Positions 43,966 through 55,824 of a stretch of DNA of 64,000 bases are shown here, piece by piece. The translations under genes and the position numbers were made by a program. The stretch's first letter is position 1. Each line of letters begins with the position of its first letter. Location: positions 41,347-105,346 of the forward strand of contig JADIIU010000041.1 in NCBI GenBank assembly GCA_027603945.1, given 5' to 3'. The notes under the pieces were generated by a model, which saw only the letters and a list, made by a program, of their open reading frames with translations, was not told the origin of the DNA and searched no databases. This DNA comes from Terramyces sp. JEL0728 (Eukaryota; Chytridiomycota; Chytridiomycetes; Rhizophydiales; Terramycetaceae).

Positions 43966-46164
43966 ATGCTTCATCATCAAACATATTATTCATTCTGCAG
44001 GGTAGAGATTTATCTCATACATAGTTGCTTCAAAATTGTACTGCCGACTTGAATGCAGATATAAACGAATTATCCAAGGCACTGTCTTGGTTCAAAATTT
44101 CGTTCAAAACTTCCAGACCAATATCTGTACAAATACAACTCACTTAGGAATCAAAGTATCTCTATATCAGGATATTATGTTTCTGGACAATGAAAAGACT
44201 GAGAGAAACCATACAGAAATCGGATAAACAAGAAACTAAGGCACTTTTGGAGCTGATTAATGCATGTTTGGATCTGGAGCCTTTATACGACCGGATACAA
44301 ACATGTATGATAGATATTACTTCATGGTTGCAAATGTTTGATGGAAAGCTTGTCGCAGAAGATTGTAACTCCTCCAGCGTAATATTTGCCGAGTTCCATC
44401 TAGCCTGGGAGGTATATCCATGCTAAACAAAGAACATTTACCTGTTGCCTTATGTTCCTCCATCCGAAGAAACTACGGGCTACTTTAAACAATTGATGCG
44501 CAACCCAAGGGCATCCAGCGATGTTTTTTCTCATATCTGCAAAGCAATCAATGATAATGTCAAGCGGTTTTTAGCCTTGCAGATTACACTGAATGAAGAC
44601 GAAAGTATTATTACTAACCCTGTGATAAAAGCAATGAAAATGAAGGCAGAAAAGTTCATTCGTATCCTCGATGGTATTTTTCATTAACAACAGAAAATAT
44701 CAGCGAGGCAAAGCTGTCAAACGCATTTTTGATATCCCTTAACCATTTGGTAGAGCGGATACTTGCGATTTTTGACCCAGACCCATTTTCTGGATTGCAC
44801 GACGCCTGCAGGAATTTGCAATTCAATTTATCCAGGGTTGAACCAAAGTCCACATTCGAAGAGCCTCCAAAGCTTCAGGCAACAGTGATTACATCTCCTC
44901 TAATGCAGGTTCCAAGTATTTAACCCAGATGCTCACAAAAAAGAAAAACGAAAAGCAAGAAAGAAATATATTTAAAACGGATGATAAAAATATAACTGAA
45001 ATCCAAAGATTTGCTTCAGATATGTCAGTAGCTGCATGTTAATGTAGGTATTTGCACTAGGCGAACAGCTAAATACTGGAATCGCGGATGAAGAATCCAA
45101 AGAATCTTTGCTTTTGGAAATCAAGAATGTGTGGATTGAAGTAGACCCAATATTGAATAGAGTAATAGAAAACAATGGATCGGAATTTCAGGATCTTGGA
45201 GTATTTGCATCAGATTTTGGCGGAAAGTTCCAGCTTACTACCACAGAAATACTTTGGTATGGAGTACCACTGGCTCTTACTAGTCGTGCAATTGAACTGG
45301 AGCAACATGAAATATGGGATTTGTGCATTCAAATTCAACTAAAGAACATCAAGCATTTCTACTTCCAAGCTATTTCTCCTGATTTGAAATTCATAGGTGC
45401 AAAGAATGATTTCACAAATTCCAACTTCTTGACCATATATACTAAATCTGAAGTATACAGATTATTCCCATTTTATACAAATCAAATGAATTTTATAAAA
45501 ACCGCTCTGGAGGTTTGTGCTGGGGTGCAATCTACGTATGCAGAGTATTTTTTAAGGGATATTATTACAGACAAGATTGAAAGAGAAAGACAGCACAATT
45601 TGGAGCTATTGATGAAGACAAACACCACATGCATTGAAAACTCTGAAGGGATTTTTGCCTGTCTGTCAAGGCTTACTGATGAAAAGCTGAGGCCGGACCC
45701 AAAGGATTTGGAGTTGCTCTTCCACTCATGTAGACTGGAATCAGCAGTAACAAATGAAACAATTATTCTCATTCAAGTAATCAAGTGTGATTAACTGCAG
45801 AGTTTTTGGAATCACTCTTACTCTGATTCATCAAAAAGAAATATATTGAATATAATTGACCGGCTGCTGAGTCCCCAGATTATGCAGAAGGTTGACCCGG
45901 CATTCATTATACTGCATCAGTGGCTCTTGTCTTTGGAAAGCACGATTAACGCATTCAAAAAGTAAGGAATATTAATATAGCCCAGAGTTATGTATGATGC
46001 AATTGACGCTATTGAAGCGCTGCAAAAAGGTATTGCTGGAGCCAATTACCCCACTAGTTTTAGATCACACCAAAAGCGTCTTTGAACATTGGGATGACTA
46101 TTGCTCATGGTTACAGGTGTTCCACAAAGACAATTGGGAATTGACAGACGATTTAATAAACTAG
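43966..46164 (+). CDS. Helical protein of unknown function
   Basis: Nine exons (introns 44002-44024, 44127-44147, 44412-44432, 44674-44693, 44909-44928, 45028-45047, 45777-45800, 45962-45980) join without a frame break to 676 residues. Every intron has GT-AG ends and 19-24 nt. The product is mainly alpha-helical, with an internal low-complexity basic stretch (MLTKKKNEKQERN) and no signal peptide. Segments such as LPYVPPSEETTGYFKQLM, GVPLALTSRAIELEQHEIW and SEVYRLFPFYTNQM look conserved, but I do not recognise the family. The start (MLHHQTYYSFC) is only 28 bp after the desaturase stop, so a later ATG is possible. Confidence 0.65.
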
Positions 46165-46177
46165 AATTCAACAGTGT

Positions 46178-46590
46178 TTATTCTTGGAATGGATTGGCAA
46201 TGTCGGCTTGTCCATCATAAGGGGAAATCAGTATTATGGCTGTTCCTCTAGTCACTACAAGCCCCAATTCTCGTAATTCATCAGTGTATTGCGACGGATC
46301 ATTGATATCTCATTAGTGTATATTACCTCGGACGTATTCATAAGTTTCATCCAATACCAGGTTCTGCAGTAAATCAAATCCTTTCAACACTCCAACGACT
46401 ACATGAATTGCCAGTTACCTTGTCTTCCTCCTTGGTATTTAACAATAATTTTCTTATCTGTATATTTAGAGAGATCCAGGATGTTTTCCTTTTTCTTTGG
46501 GGCATCGTTTGGTTTCCCGCCCTTTCCTTTATTGTTGTATCCTCCTCTTTGGCCTGACTTTCCTCTTTGTCCTTCCTTTTTCCTGTCCAT
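46178..46590 (-). CDS. LSM7: U6 snRNA-associated Sm-like protein LSM7
   Basis: Three exons (introns 46399-46418 and 46309-46326) encode 124 residues. A basic Gly/Lys-rich N-terminus is followed by the Sm fold: Sm1 ENILDLSKYTDKKIIVKYQGGR, GVLKGFDLLQNLVLDETYEY, and Sm2 LGLVVTRGTAIILISP, ending IANPF. These are LSM7 signatures. LSM7 is in the nuclear Lsm2-8 ring on U6 snRNA and in the cytoplasmic Lsm1-7/Pat1 decay complex. The second intron is 18 nt (GTAATATACACTAATGAG), the shortest found in the window, and lies in a splicing-factor gene. The start codon is 33 bp from that of divergent ELP1. Confidence 0.95.
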
Positions 46591-46623
46591 TGAGATTGGA
46601 AAAACATTTTTTTCTTTTTGAAA

Positions 46624-49600
46624 ATGGAATCACTGTTGCTGTTAAATCAAAAGGAGTTTACAACCAATTGTGATGTGTTCACTTTGAATCCTGATACCGG
46701 GGTTCTTTACTATGCAAAAGAAGATGGCGGGGAAGTGTTAATTTCAAGCAAGGATGGAGTAATAGGTTCCTTTTTAGGATCAGATATTGTTTCCTTCAAT
46801 TATATCATTGAAATTGATGCTATATGCGTTGGCCTTAGAGCCGGAGATATTTATTTATTACAAAACTCAACTGTTGAGCAGGTCGGTGTAGTCGATGCTG
46901 GAATATTAGCAATGGAATGGAGTCCAGATTCGGAGCTTGTTGTAATAATTACTGGTACAAAATAGCTAACAAGAAATGGGAACATTGATCGAAATGACCA
47001 AAGATTTCCAGATTGTTGCTGAATTTCCTGTGGAAGTTGATGAATACGGAGAAGCCGTTCAGGTAAATGTTGGATGGGGTAAAAAGGAAACCCAATTCCA
47101 TGGTGCAGTTGGAAAGTCGGCTGCCAAAACAGCTATTGAGAATACAGGACTATCGACAAATGACGACCTTTATCCAAGAATTTCTTGGAGAGGAGACGGG
47201 AACTACTTTGTAGTCTCCTCTGCAAATGTAAAAGACTCTAAAAGAGTATTACGAGTGTACAATAGAGATGGAAGTCTTCAAAATACCAGTGAAAGTGTTT
47301 TGAATTTGGAGCACACACTTTCATGGAGACCGTCCGGGAATCTGATCGCATCTACTCAATTGCTTCCAAACAAGCACGATGTAGTGTTTTTTGAAAAGAA
47401 TGGTCTTCGTCATGGAGAATTTTCATTAAGAAATATTGATGCAACTGCACACGAATTACAGTGGAATTCCGATTCTACCATTTTGGCAATTAGAATGCAA
47501 TACAAAGATGGCGACAAGGATAAACATGTTATACAGTTTTGGGGAAGCAGCAATTATTACTGGTATTTAAAGTATGAAATTGCGAGTGAAAATGATCAAA
47601 AGTTTGTTCAGCTACTCTGGGATCCAGAAATGCCATTATTACTTCATGCTCTAACATCAAGTAAGCAAACCAATAATGTTAGATTCTAAAGTGCTGACAT
47701 TTACATTTTCACGCAAAGTTATTCAAAGTTCATTGCTTTCTCCTGAGAACAGCGGGACTGTTGCTGTAATCGATGGAAGTACTATATGCTAACGTAGACA
47801 GCGTACTGCTGACTCCATTCAAAACCAGAAATGTACCACCACCAATGTCACACTCCAAAATTATCTTGAATTCCCCAGTGAGCTATGTCAGCTTTGGATT
47901 TTTTGGAAAAGAATGTATGGCTGTTTTATCAAACAACCAGATTTCATTCTTCAAAGATCTATCTACGACTTTGGAGAAGATAGCCCCAATGAACAGCATT
48001 TCGTAAGATTGATCTAATGGCAGCTTACCATTCGGATTCCCTTGCAGACAAATTAGCTGGATCAAAGAAAATACTGTCCTTGCACTCACTTATAATGCTG
48101 CAAAGAACACTGACGAACTATTTGCAGTTGAATTTGGCGCAGATGGGCTGAATATAACCAGTATCCCACCACCCCACCAGCATTTGGAAGTAGGAAAGTT
48201 AATTCACAACATTTCACTGGATTTGATCGCCTTTGAAACCATTCAAGGAGAAATTTTCGAAATTTCATCCCACGAATCTGAATGGTATTGCATCCGCAAA
48301 ACCAAAATGGCACACTTTTGTCCGTGGATTGAAGCCGCCAGAGTTGGGCCAAACCTCGAAGAATCTCGAATTCTTTATATTGGCCTGAATGATAGAAACA
48401 AATTGTATGCCAATGATAAAGTTCTCGCAATTGACTGTACCTCATTCGCGTTGCATAATGAATTTTTGGTTATCTCTACGTTGGAACATATTGTCAAATT
48501 TTTGTCCATTCACAAGTCTCCAGATGGTAAGTAAATAATTGATTAGAATTTGTGTTCCATACAAAAGAAGAAAATGTTGGATTTAATGAAAAAAGTAGAA
48601 GTATCGAATTAGGAGCTAAAATTGTTCTGACAATCCCTTTCCATACACATTTAGTGCTGCAAATGCCAAGGGGCAACTTGGAAACCATCGCACCAAGAGC
48701 ACTAGTGCTATCCAGCGTAAGAAGTGCGATCGAAGCGTAATCTTGACTTATCGTTAGTAAGGACTATAGATCTGCATTTATTAGCTGCAGAAGAAACCGT
48801 ATTGATATGAACATTTTGATTGACCATGATGTGAATCAGTTTGTTGGCTTCATTGACGAAATTGTCAGACAAATCAAGGATTCTGATTTTTTGAATCTTT
48901 TAATTTCAAGTTTGCGCAATGAAGATATTACAAAAACCATGTACCCTGCAAATTCAAGACCGCAGCCGTAAGTGCTAGTTAATTTAGAGCAGAGTTTGAT
49001 TTCACAACCAAGATCAATACTATTTGCGAAGTGATCCGTTCCTCCCTCGAGAAGGTAGACAAGGATTTGTATTGTTTCTCCATTCTTACTACTGACGCAA
49101 AGAAATCTCCTCCAGCATTAGAAGATGCAATGGAACGAATTCTGAAAACCAAAGGTAATTAGTGGTTTGACTCAGTTGAACAATCAATTGATGCTGCAGA
49201 TTCCGCATTAAAGTATTTGATCTTCCTGGTGGATGTCAACAAGCTGTTTGATGTAGCTTTAGGCATGTATGACTTTTCTTTAGTTTTGATGGTTGCACAG
49301 CAATCCCACAAGGTATACTTTTGCTGACGAGCAGGATCCAAGAGAATATTTACCATTTTTGAGTAACTTGCAGAAAATGGAGACCAATTACCAGAAATTC
49401 ACCATTGATGATCATTTGGGGAAGAAACACAAAGCACTGAAACATTTGGCCAACTGTGGAGATGTCAGATTTGATGAACTACTCCGATATGTTAATAAGC
49501 ACAATCTGTACAAGGCAGCATTGTTCCTATACGAAAAGGATTCGAAACAGTATCTGAGAATTGTTAAACAGTTTGCTGATAGCTTGTATGAATCGAGAAG

Positions 49601-50628
49601 ATTTGAAGAGGCTGGCACTTTGTATGAATTGGCTGGTGACATGGAGAATGCATTATCGGCTTACATGCTTGCATTAAAATGGAGGGAAGCATTAGCTGCT
49701 GCTATATCGTTGAACCTACCGATTGATTCCTATGCCAAAGAATTAACTGAAGGGCTCTTGGAAGTCAGGAAATTCAAAGAAGTCGCTACAATTTATTCTG
49801 AATATTTGAACAACTCTATTCTGGGAATCGAAACTTTGGTTGCTGGTGGATATTATACAGATGCAATCCTTTTTTCCAGAAAGTCCTCAAATGCACAGCT
49901 GATCAAGGATGTTATCCAGCCAGCAATTTTCGCACATGGGAATACTTTCCTGCAAGAACTGAAGGACATTTATGAAACTTTTGAAAAGCAAACGATTCGT
50001 CTGAGGCAAGTTCGCGTTGAAAAGTCAAAGAGAATTGGTAACTTTGGATTTATGTTTAGAAATCCAGGGTGAAATTGACGACCGATTAGACAATATCGAT
50101 ATGTTTTCTGACACCGCATCGATGGCAACAACCCAAATGACTGGAAATACTGCACGAACCGGAAGGACCAATTATACATTTTTGACTAGCATGACTGGCA
50201 CTTCGGCGAAAACGGGAAAGACTGGAAAGGCAAGAAGAAAGCTCGCAAGGAAGAGAGCTGCTGGCAAGGACATTTTCTTTGAAGACGAATTTTTGATGAA
50301 ATCGTTGAAAGGCTCTATTGAAAAAGTCAATCGATTATCCAGTAATGCATTTCTGACTTTAGGTGACATTTCTGGACAACTCCATACATTAATATCGCAG
50401 GGATTCATTGAGCTTGCAAAGACTATTCAACATCAATTTAAATCTATAATAGATTTAGTGAAGCTTCACATGAAAGAGATATTTAGCCCGCCAAAGTTAG
50501 ATCCTGCCAATGATATTGCTGCCAAGATCACTGCCGCTTTGGATGACGATGATCCACTCAAACCTGCTGTTATCGCCGCTCCTGTTTTGAATGAAGAAGT
50601 TTGGTGGTCTGATATTTTAGAACTATAA
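46624..50628 (+). CDS. ELP1: Elongator complex subunit ELP1/IKI3
   Basis: Eleven exons (introns 46955-46973, 47661-47682, 47779-47797, 48003-48023, 48527-48546, 48737-48757, 48968-48987, 49155-49175, 49313-49334, 50038-50059) encode 1265 residues. N-terminal WD40-type propellers ([49 protein letters not shown]) are followed by the helical region ([16 protein letters not shown] [39 protein letters not shown]) and near the C-terminus the basic cluster [13 protein letters not shown] used for tRNA binding. ELP1 is the scaffold of Elongator, which makes 5-carbonylmethyl uridine derivatives in the tRNA wobble position. The length is close to yeast Elp1. Confidence 0.95.
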
Positions 50629-50661
50629 TTGCAATAAACGATCATTGAATATCAAAAGTCT

Positions 50662-51764
50662 TTATTGCTGAATGGTTATCAAATTCCTCAAGTCTTTAAC
50701 GTAGTCTACAAGTACCCTTTTTAATGGTGCGACTTGATCGAGTAGGATGTTGAGAATATCTTCTCCAAACATTAAGGTATCACTGGGATTAATTTCCGAA
50801 TATCCTTCAAGCATACCAGAAAGAACTTTCATATCATCCTTGGTCAGGGCTGGGCCTGTTCCATCTTCTTTGAAATCTGATAGGACTTTCAAGGCATCAA
50901 CCTGCTTGAAAACGTCGCTAATCTCTTTGCGAATTTCGCCAACCTCATCTGGATACTGAACTTTGACACCTTTTTCAAACTCTAAAGCTCCATCATAAAT
51001 CAGTTTTAAATCTAAATTAGCAATGAGAACCTTCCAAATGTAAAGCAAAACGTTTCATCTGGACTATATCACTTTTACACTTCGTCTGGACGTTCGATAG
51101 ATACTGCGGAATCTCTACATCATCATCCACCTCAAAATCGCTATCCCATGTTTCCACCGAAATCGGATTGCTTTCCTTTTCTGCTTTAATTTTAACTTTG
51201 GGCACAATCCACTCTTCATTTAATGTAAACTCATCCACGCCCCAAGTATCCAACTCATCAAGTAAATCTGGAGATAATTGAGATAATGCAACACACGGAG
51301 CAGACTGTATTCTTCTTGGTTTAAGTCTGTGTTGGGATTGTGTGCGTGTTGGCAAGGCCGGTCTCGTTCCCAATTCTACATATCGTTTATCTGGCACCGG
51401 AGTGGATTTAAGTTCTGTTTCCAAGATTAAACCGTTGCGATTAGCTTCAATTTGCGCGCACTCTGCTTCAAAGACTGCAAAATCATCATCCACAAGGGCC
51501 ATGTCATCCCGCTTGGCCGGTAACACGCAGACACTTTGTGAGCGTTTTGTATGGCTATAATTTGAAGGACAAGTATTGCTAGCTGGTGACTTTGTAAAGA
51601 GTTGTCTTAACTGTCCGATTGGCAGCCAGGAAAACAGAGATGGCACGGCGGGAGCAGTAAGTGCAGCACTAGTCAACACAATCTGATATAAATTCAACAC
51701 TTACTGCTTGAATACCTTTTTTCGCTTTGTTGAACTTTCTTTTGAGTAGTCGTGGTTGACTCAT
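50662..51764 (-). CDS. Hypothetical protein, weakly Byr4/Bfa1-like
   Basis: Three exons (introns 51683-51704, 51012-51030) encode 353 residues. The first half is disordered with basic and Arg/Ser-rich stretches (RLKPRRIQSAPC). A central acidic, Trp-containing segment (VETWDSDFEVDDDVEIPQYL) leads into a helix (QMKRFALHLEDLKLIYDGAL) and a helical C-terminus. The WDxDFE...IP...FAL..EDLK pattern recalls Byr4/Bfa1, the two-component GAP partners of the fungal septation/mitotic-exit network, but the match is by memory and short. Treat the family call as a hypothesis; the gene itself is supported by the frame-consistent introns. Confidence 0.5.
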
Positions 51765-51865
51765 AAAGTAACTTTTTCGCGTTGCTGAATCAATGAGATC
51801 AAACTATACTAATAAAATATATTTAATTACAAGAGGAAGAGAGGTATCGTGCCGGGAGATGATAC

Positions 51866-52264
51866 CTATACTTCATAAATTAGGCAGCGTTCTAGTATAT
51901 ACCTTCCCTGTTTGTATTTTTCCGAACCAACATATGCTTTATCCTTGGATTAATGCGGATTACGTATTTCCATCCAATTAGAGTTTGGCAACTTGTGCAG
52001 TACAAATCCCTCACTACGTGAAGCCCGGTTGTCATTTTCCGTTCTTCCGGAGTTCCTTCAAACACATTTATTCTACAATTAATAGTTAGGTACACAGTGT
52101 TGAACAAATACGCTGTTCCATGCTGACCCCGAAAATTCTGGGTTAGAAATCCTTACTTTGGATATAATTTCGTCATGAGTTGTTAGATGCGTCTTACACT
52201 CTGAACAGGCAAATAATTTCTCTTTGGAATTGTAATCAAGGTACTGTTTGTGGACTTGACCCAT
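51866..52264 (-). CDS. Yippee-like zinc-binding protein
   Basis: Four exons (introns 52138-52156, 52073-52093, 51944-51963) encode 112 residues, the usual Yippee length. The zinc ligands are CSECKTHL and, later, CTSCQTLIGWKY. Family signatures are NFRGQHGTAYLFN, EERKMTTGLHVVRDLYC and the basic tail KYKQGRYILE. Yippee proteins are conserved eukaryotic CULT-like/beta-tent folds, nuclear or centrosomal, with a part in the GID/CTLH ubiquitin ligase in some species. The second intron (21 nt) has no stop and would keep the frame if retained, inserting seven residues; comparison with the family favours its removal. Confidence 0.9.
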
Positions 52265-52483
52265 TTTGCAGAAAGTCTAAACTGAAGCCGCAGCTGATTT
52301 CAGATGTGGCTACGATCGTAAACCTATTGCTTGATAGCTAGTTCTCAGTCATCAGAATGAGTCAACGGAAACGCTGATAATATTTCCAATGGCTGACTCT
52401 GGAGCATTGTGTTCTACTCAACTTTGTCGCCTGCCGAATAAGCTTTCTTGTACTCTAAAAGATTTACAAAGTTTCGAAATTAT

Positions 52484-53275
52484 TTATTGAACTGGACATT
52501 GGTTAACAATATCGTGTTGGTCGCCAACCGCTCTTGATTTTGGCTTGTCCAAGTGAATGGTAATACATCCTGGATTTGGCTCTCCTACTTTGGCATCGAT
52601 ATTGTGCTTGTTCAACAATTCAATGATTGCCGGTTTGATTTTAGCTACACCGTCGATGCTGTGTAAGCCCTTACCAACAATAATGGTGAGTTCATTGACG
52701 TTTTTTTCTTTGCATTCGTTAATCTTACTATCAGTGATTCTAATTGCTTCATTTACAAACTGTCCATGTAAATCAATTTCAGAAAACGGTCTTCCTGCAT
52801 TCTTGGTTTTGAAAAACAAATCTGAAGCGTCTCTATTTGCCTTTTCCATCTGTGCTCCTTTTTCCTTGGCCAAATCAGACCATTCTTTCGCTTTATCTTT
52901 TTCATTTGAATTCCATGCTCTTTGGGATTTTTCATACAACTCTCCTCTTTCTGCAGCTAATTTCTTTGCTTGAGCCCGAAGTTCATCCGCTTGTGCAATA
53001 ATTGAAGCGTCGTCAACATGGTGCTCTTGCTTTCCTTGTGCTTTTGGAGGTTTAGAGGTGCTTACTGGGGCCTGTTGAGGTTTTGGCGCACTGACTGGAG
53101 CTGTTGGTTGAGTCATTGGAATATCGGTTTGCATTTGGTTAGTTGGGGCTTGCTCAGTGTTAACAGCAACAATTGAAGGTTGCGAAGGCTCTTCCTTGTT
53201 ATTTGAATTCAGGAATGCTTCCACTAATTTCATTATCATAACGCAGCATCCAGGGCCATTTTCTTCTCTTGACAT
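52484..53275 (-). CDS. Smr-domain protein with DUF1771
   Basis: A single exon of 263 residues. The N-terminal third is Pro/Gln/Thr-rich and disordered. At about residues 90-165 a helical DUF1771 segment (ADELRAQAKKLAAERGELYEK, WSDLAKEKGAQMEKANRDA) precedes the Smr domain with its EIDLHGQFVNEAI and IIVGKGLHSIDGVAKIKPAI motifs, matching the LDxH and TGxG hallmarks (here GKGLHS). Such proteins bind or cleave RNA, and act in ribosome-associated or no-go mRNA decay in some species. The ATG before SREENGPG is used; an upstream in-frame ORF start has no support. Confidence 0.85.
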   Translation of the reverse strand: MSREENGPGCCVMIMKLVEAFLNSNNKEEPSQPSIVAVNTEQAPTNQMQTDIPMTQPTAPVSAPKPQQAPVSTSKPPKAQGKQEHHVDDASIIAQADELRAQAKKLAAERGELYEKSQRAWNSNEKDKAKEWSDLAKEKGAQMEKANRDASDLFFKTKNAGRPFSEIDLHGQFVNEAIRITDSKINECKEKNVNELTIIVGKGLHSIDGVAKIKPAIIELLNKHNIDAKVGEPNPGCITIHLDKPKSRAVGDQHDIVNQCPVQ

Positions 53276-53324
53276 GTTGAAAAAAGCAAACCTGAAACCC
53301 AGAAAATGAGGTAATAAAAACAAT

Positions 53325-55751
53325 TTATTTGCGATTGATTTCTCTGAGCTTTGAAGCAACGAGTTCTAGTGTGTTCTTTCGTTCTTGCACTTTTAAATGC
53401 TGCTCAATTCCTGGATTTTCTTTGCAGAACTGGAGTATCTCTTGCTTTCCAAGCGAGTAGTACATTTTGCTGTCAATTTCCCTTGGCAACTGGTAAAAGA
53501 AATCATTCAAGAGTTCAATGTAGATAAACATGACTGCAGTGGAGGCTAATTTTTCAGAGACAACCGACAGGAACACTTCTGGACAGCAAGCCTTGTTCTG
53601 CAATGTGCTGCACTGTCTGGATTTAACAGCTGCCAAGCGTTGATTTACTATACTAATTTCTGCTTGCGAGTGGATTGCTTGTCTCGCTTGTGCAATAATC
53701 GGAGCTGGGAATGGAGCTTCTGGTACTTCTAGGTTTGGATTTGTTTTCAAAGCATCATCTAAATAATTGACATATTTGATGGCATGTCGCAACTTTCTAC
53801 GTCCAATGCTGGCCTTAATTCCTTGCAAATTTTGCTGGCTTTCATTCAATTGATTTTGTAACGACTCGATAGTACGCTTTTGGCCGTCCTTCCATTCCAA
53901 TTCAGAAGCTTCTACTTCAAATTTGTAGGGTTTAATGGTATTTTCTACTTGTGCCACAGTGACATGGAATTTAGAACGCAGTAAATCAGTGGCGTGCTGA
54001 ATAACTTGTCTTCTAGCTGATTCGTGGAAGCTCCAAGGTTCTACCGAAGTGATTTCATCCAATTTGGATCCAATGGAATCAACAATTAGTTGCACAGAAG
54101 CTTTTCCAACTCCAGAGCGAGTTAATTGAGCAGACGCCTGACTAACCCTCGCATCCCAAAGACCATTTTCTTCGTTGGTGCAGTCCTTTGGCAAAGCAGC
54201 GATTCTGTCGTCCTTCCAGTACAAATCAGAAATAATGTCAATCATTCTCTTTTCCAGCATTATTCGGATACTTTCTCTAACACTAGGCTTGTCAAATTGC
54301 TTTGTAAAATCCTTGAATTTATGTTTCAGTGCATCCATACATTCCGCAACATAGCTTTCTGGAGTAATACGCAAGTCATTGTACAAAACTTTGAACTGAT
54401 ATCGTGCATCATCAAGTTCGGTCTCAACTGCATCTGCAATGTGGTGTAAAGAGCGACCCATGTGGCTTTCAAGCACCTCCATCAATCGTCTCCTCAGCGT
54501 GGTAGATCCAACTTGTGATGGGTCATATTCAGGGCTCTTTTTAAAGAATGCATTTTCGGATCGAATCATTGCTGCGGATTTGCCAGTTCCAGGCTTATTT
54601 ACCACTCCGATATATCCAAGGCTTAAAGGAAAATCTTGATTCTAAAATTAATGTGAATTACATTCAACATAGACACACCTAACGCAGGTTCAACTAAATC
54701 CATCTTTGTGATAACGCCAATAGTTCTTAAACCTAACGGATCTGCTCTTCTACTAGCGCGCAATGCTACCGTTAGCAAAGGATACCTTCAGAATTCGCAA
54801 GATCGACATCGGCAGCAGAAACTGCCAGGATAACATTCGGTTCAGCGATATACTTTTCACATAGATCGATAATCTTTTGCTTCAGTGCCCTTGGTTGGTT
54901 TTTAGTTGCAACTTGGATGAAGCCAGGTAAATCTACCATAGTTAAATCCGGAACATATGGCGAATATATTTTGAGTTCAATTGGAGAATGGGACACGCAT
55001 TCTTCGTCAGAAACTGCCAAGTTCAAGTCGGTTAAAGTCTTTTGAACTTTTTCAAAGGATGTAATTTTCCCAAGCTGCAATTGAGGGAATTCAGAGTATT
55101 CCTTGTCAGTATCTGGAGTGTGAATTAATGTCAATTCAATCGGACGTCTAGTAACCATATTCGAACCCCTATTATTAGCAAAAAGTACTTTGGGAGGAAT
55201 TCATGGCCAACAATTGCTTCTAAAACTGAAGATTTTCCGGAAGATTGGGAGCCGACGACTACAATGGAAGGCAATGTAAGCGCCGAGGTAGAAGTATCAA
55301 CTGATTTCAACAAATTCCTAATTTCTATCAATTTCTTTGTCAGCCCCATCAATTGATTGTCGTCCAGTTTATTTTGATGAACGACAGGAATATCGTATTT
55401 CTTTTCTTCGTCTTCCTTCACTGCTTTGACTTTATTTGCTTCAGGTTTCTTTTTGTTTTCCAATAGTTTCTCCACCGTTTCTACCAATTGCCCTTGTGCT
55501 TCATCAACGGTTCCATTAAAATCCATTGATTCGAAATATTTGTTTGCAGATTCAAATGACTTTTTCATCCAGTCTGGTACCATATCCTTTGTTGCTTCCG
55601 ATACTTTGTAGTGCATGTAAGCAGTCACACCCATCCCAGCACCAGCGGCAGCAATGGGCAAACGTATGAGGGTCAGTACTGTTCTCGGAATGAACGCAGC
55701 ATTTCTCCTTTGCTGGTAGTGATACCCATTCCTCGCCCTTTTGAAGAACAT
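53325..55751 (-). CDS. MGM1: Mitochondrial dynamin-like GTPase MGM1/OPA1
   Basis: Four exons (introns 55169-55188, 54766-54785, 54642-54661) encode 788 residues. A basic N-terminus ([15 protein letters not shown]) and a hydrophobic segment ([20 protein letters not shown]) give a mitochondrial presequence and inner-membrane anchor. GTPase motifs: G1 [12 protein letters not shown]3 DLPGF and G4 TKMD. Dynamin middle and GED-type helices follow ([12 protein letters not shown] at the end). Mgm1/OPA1 drives inner-membrane fusion and cristae shape. The first intron interrupts just before a GSNMVTRRP segment typical of the G2 region. All three introns are exactly 20 nt. Confidence 0.94.
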
Positions 55752-55824
55752 TTTCAAAGTTTTTCAATACATCAAATTTGTTCCATCAAAGGTGGCTTGC
55801 ACTGGAAAACTTTTGAAATTTATC

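Noticed and set aside
45777..45800. A 16-nt intron inside 45777-45800 of the unknown helical protein
   Set aside because: It reaches a stop within about 20 codons; the 24-nt intron with a TTAAC branch keeps the frame to a natural end.
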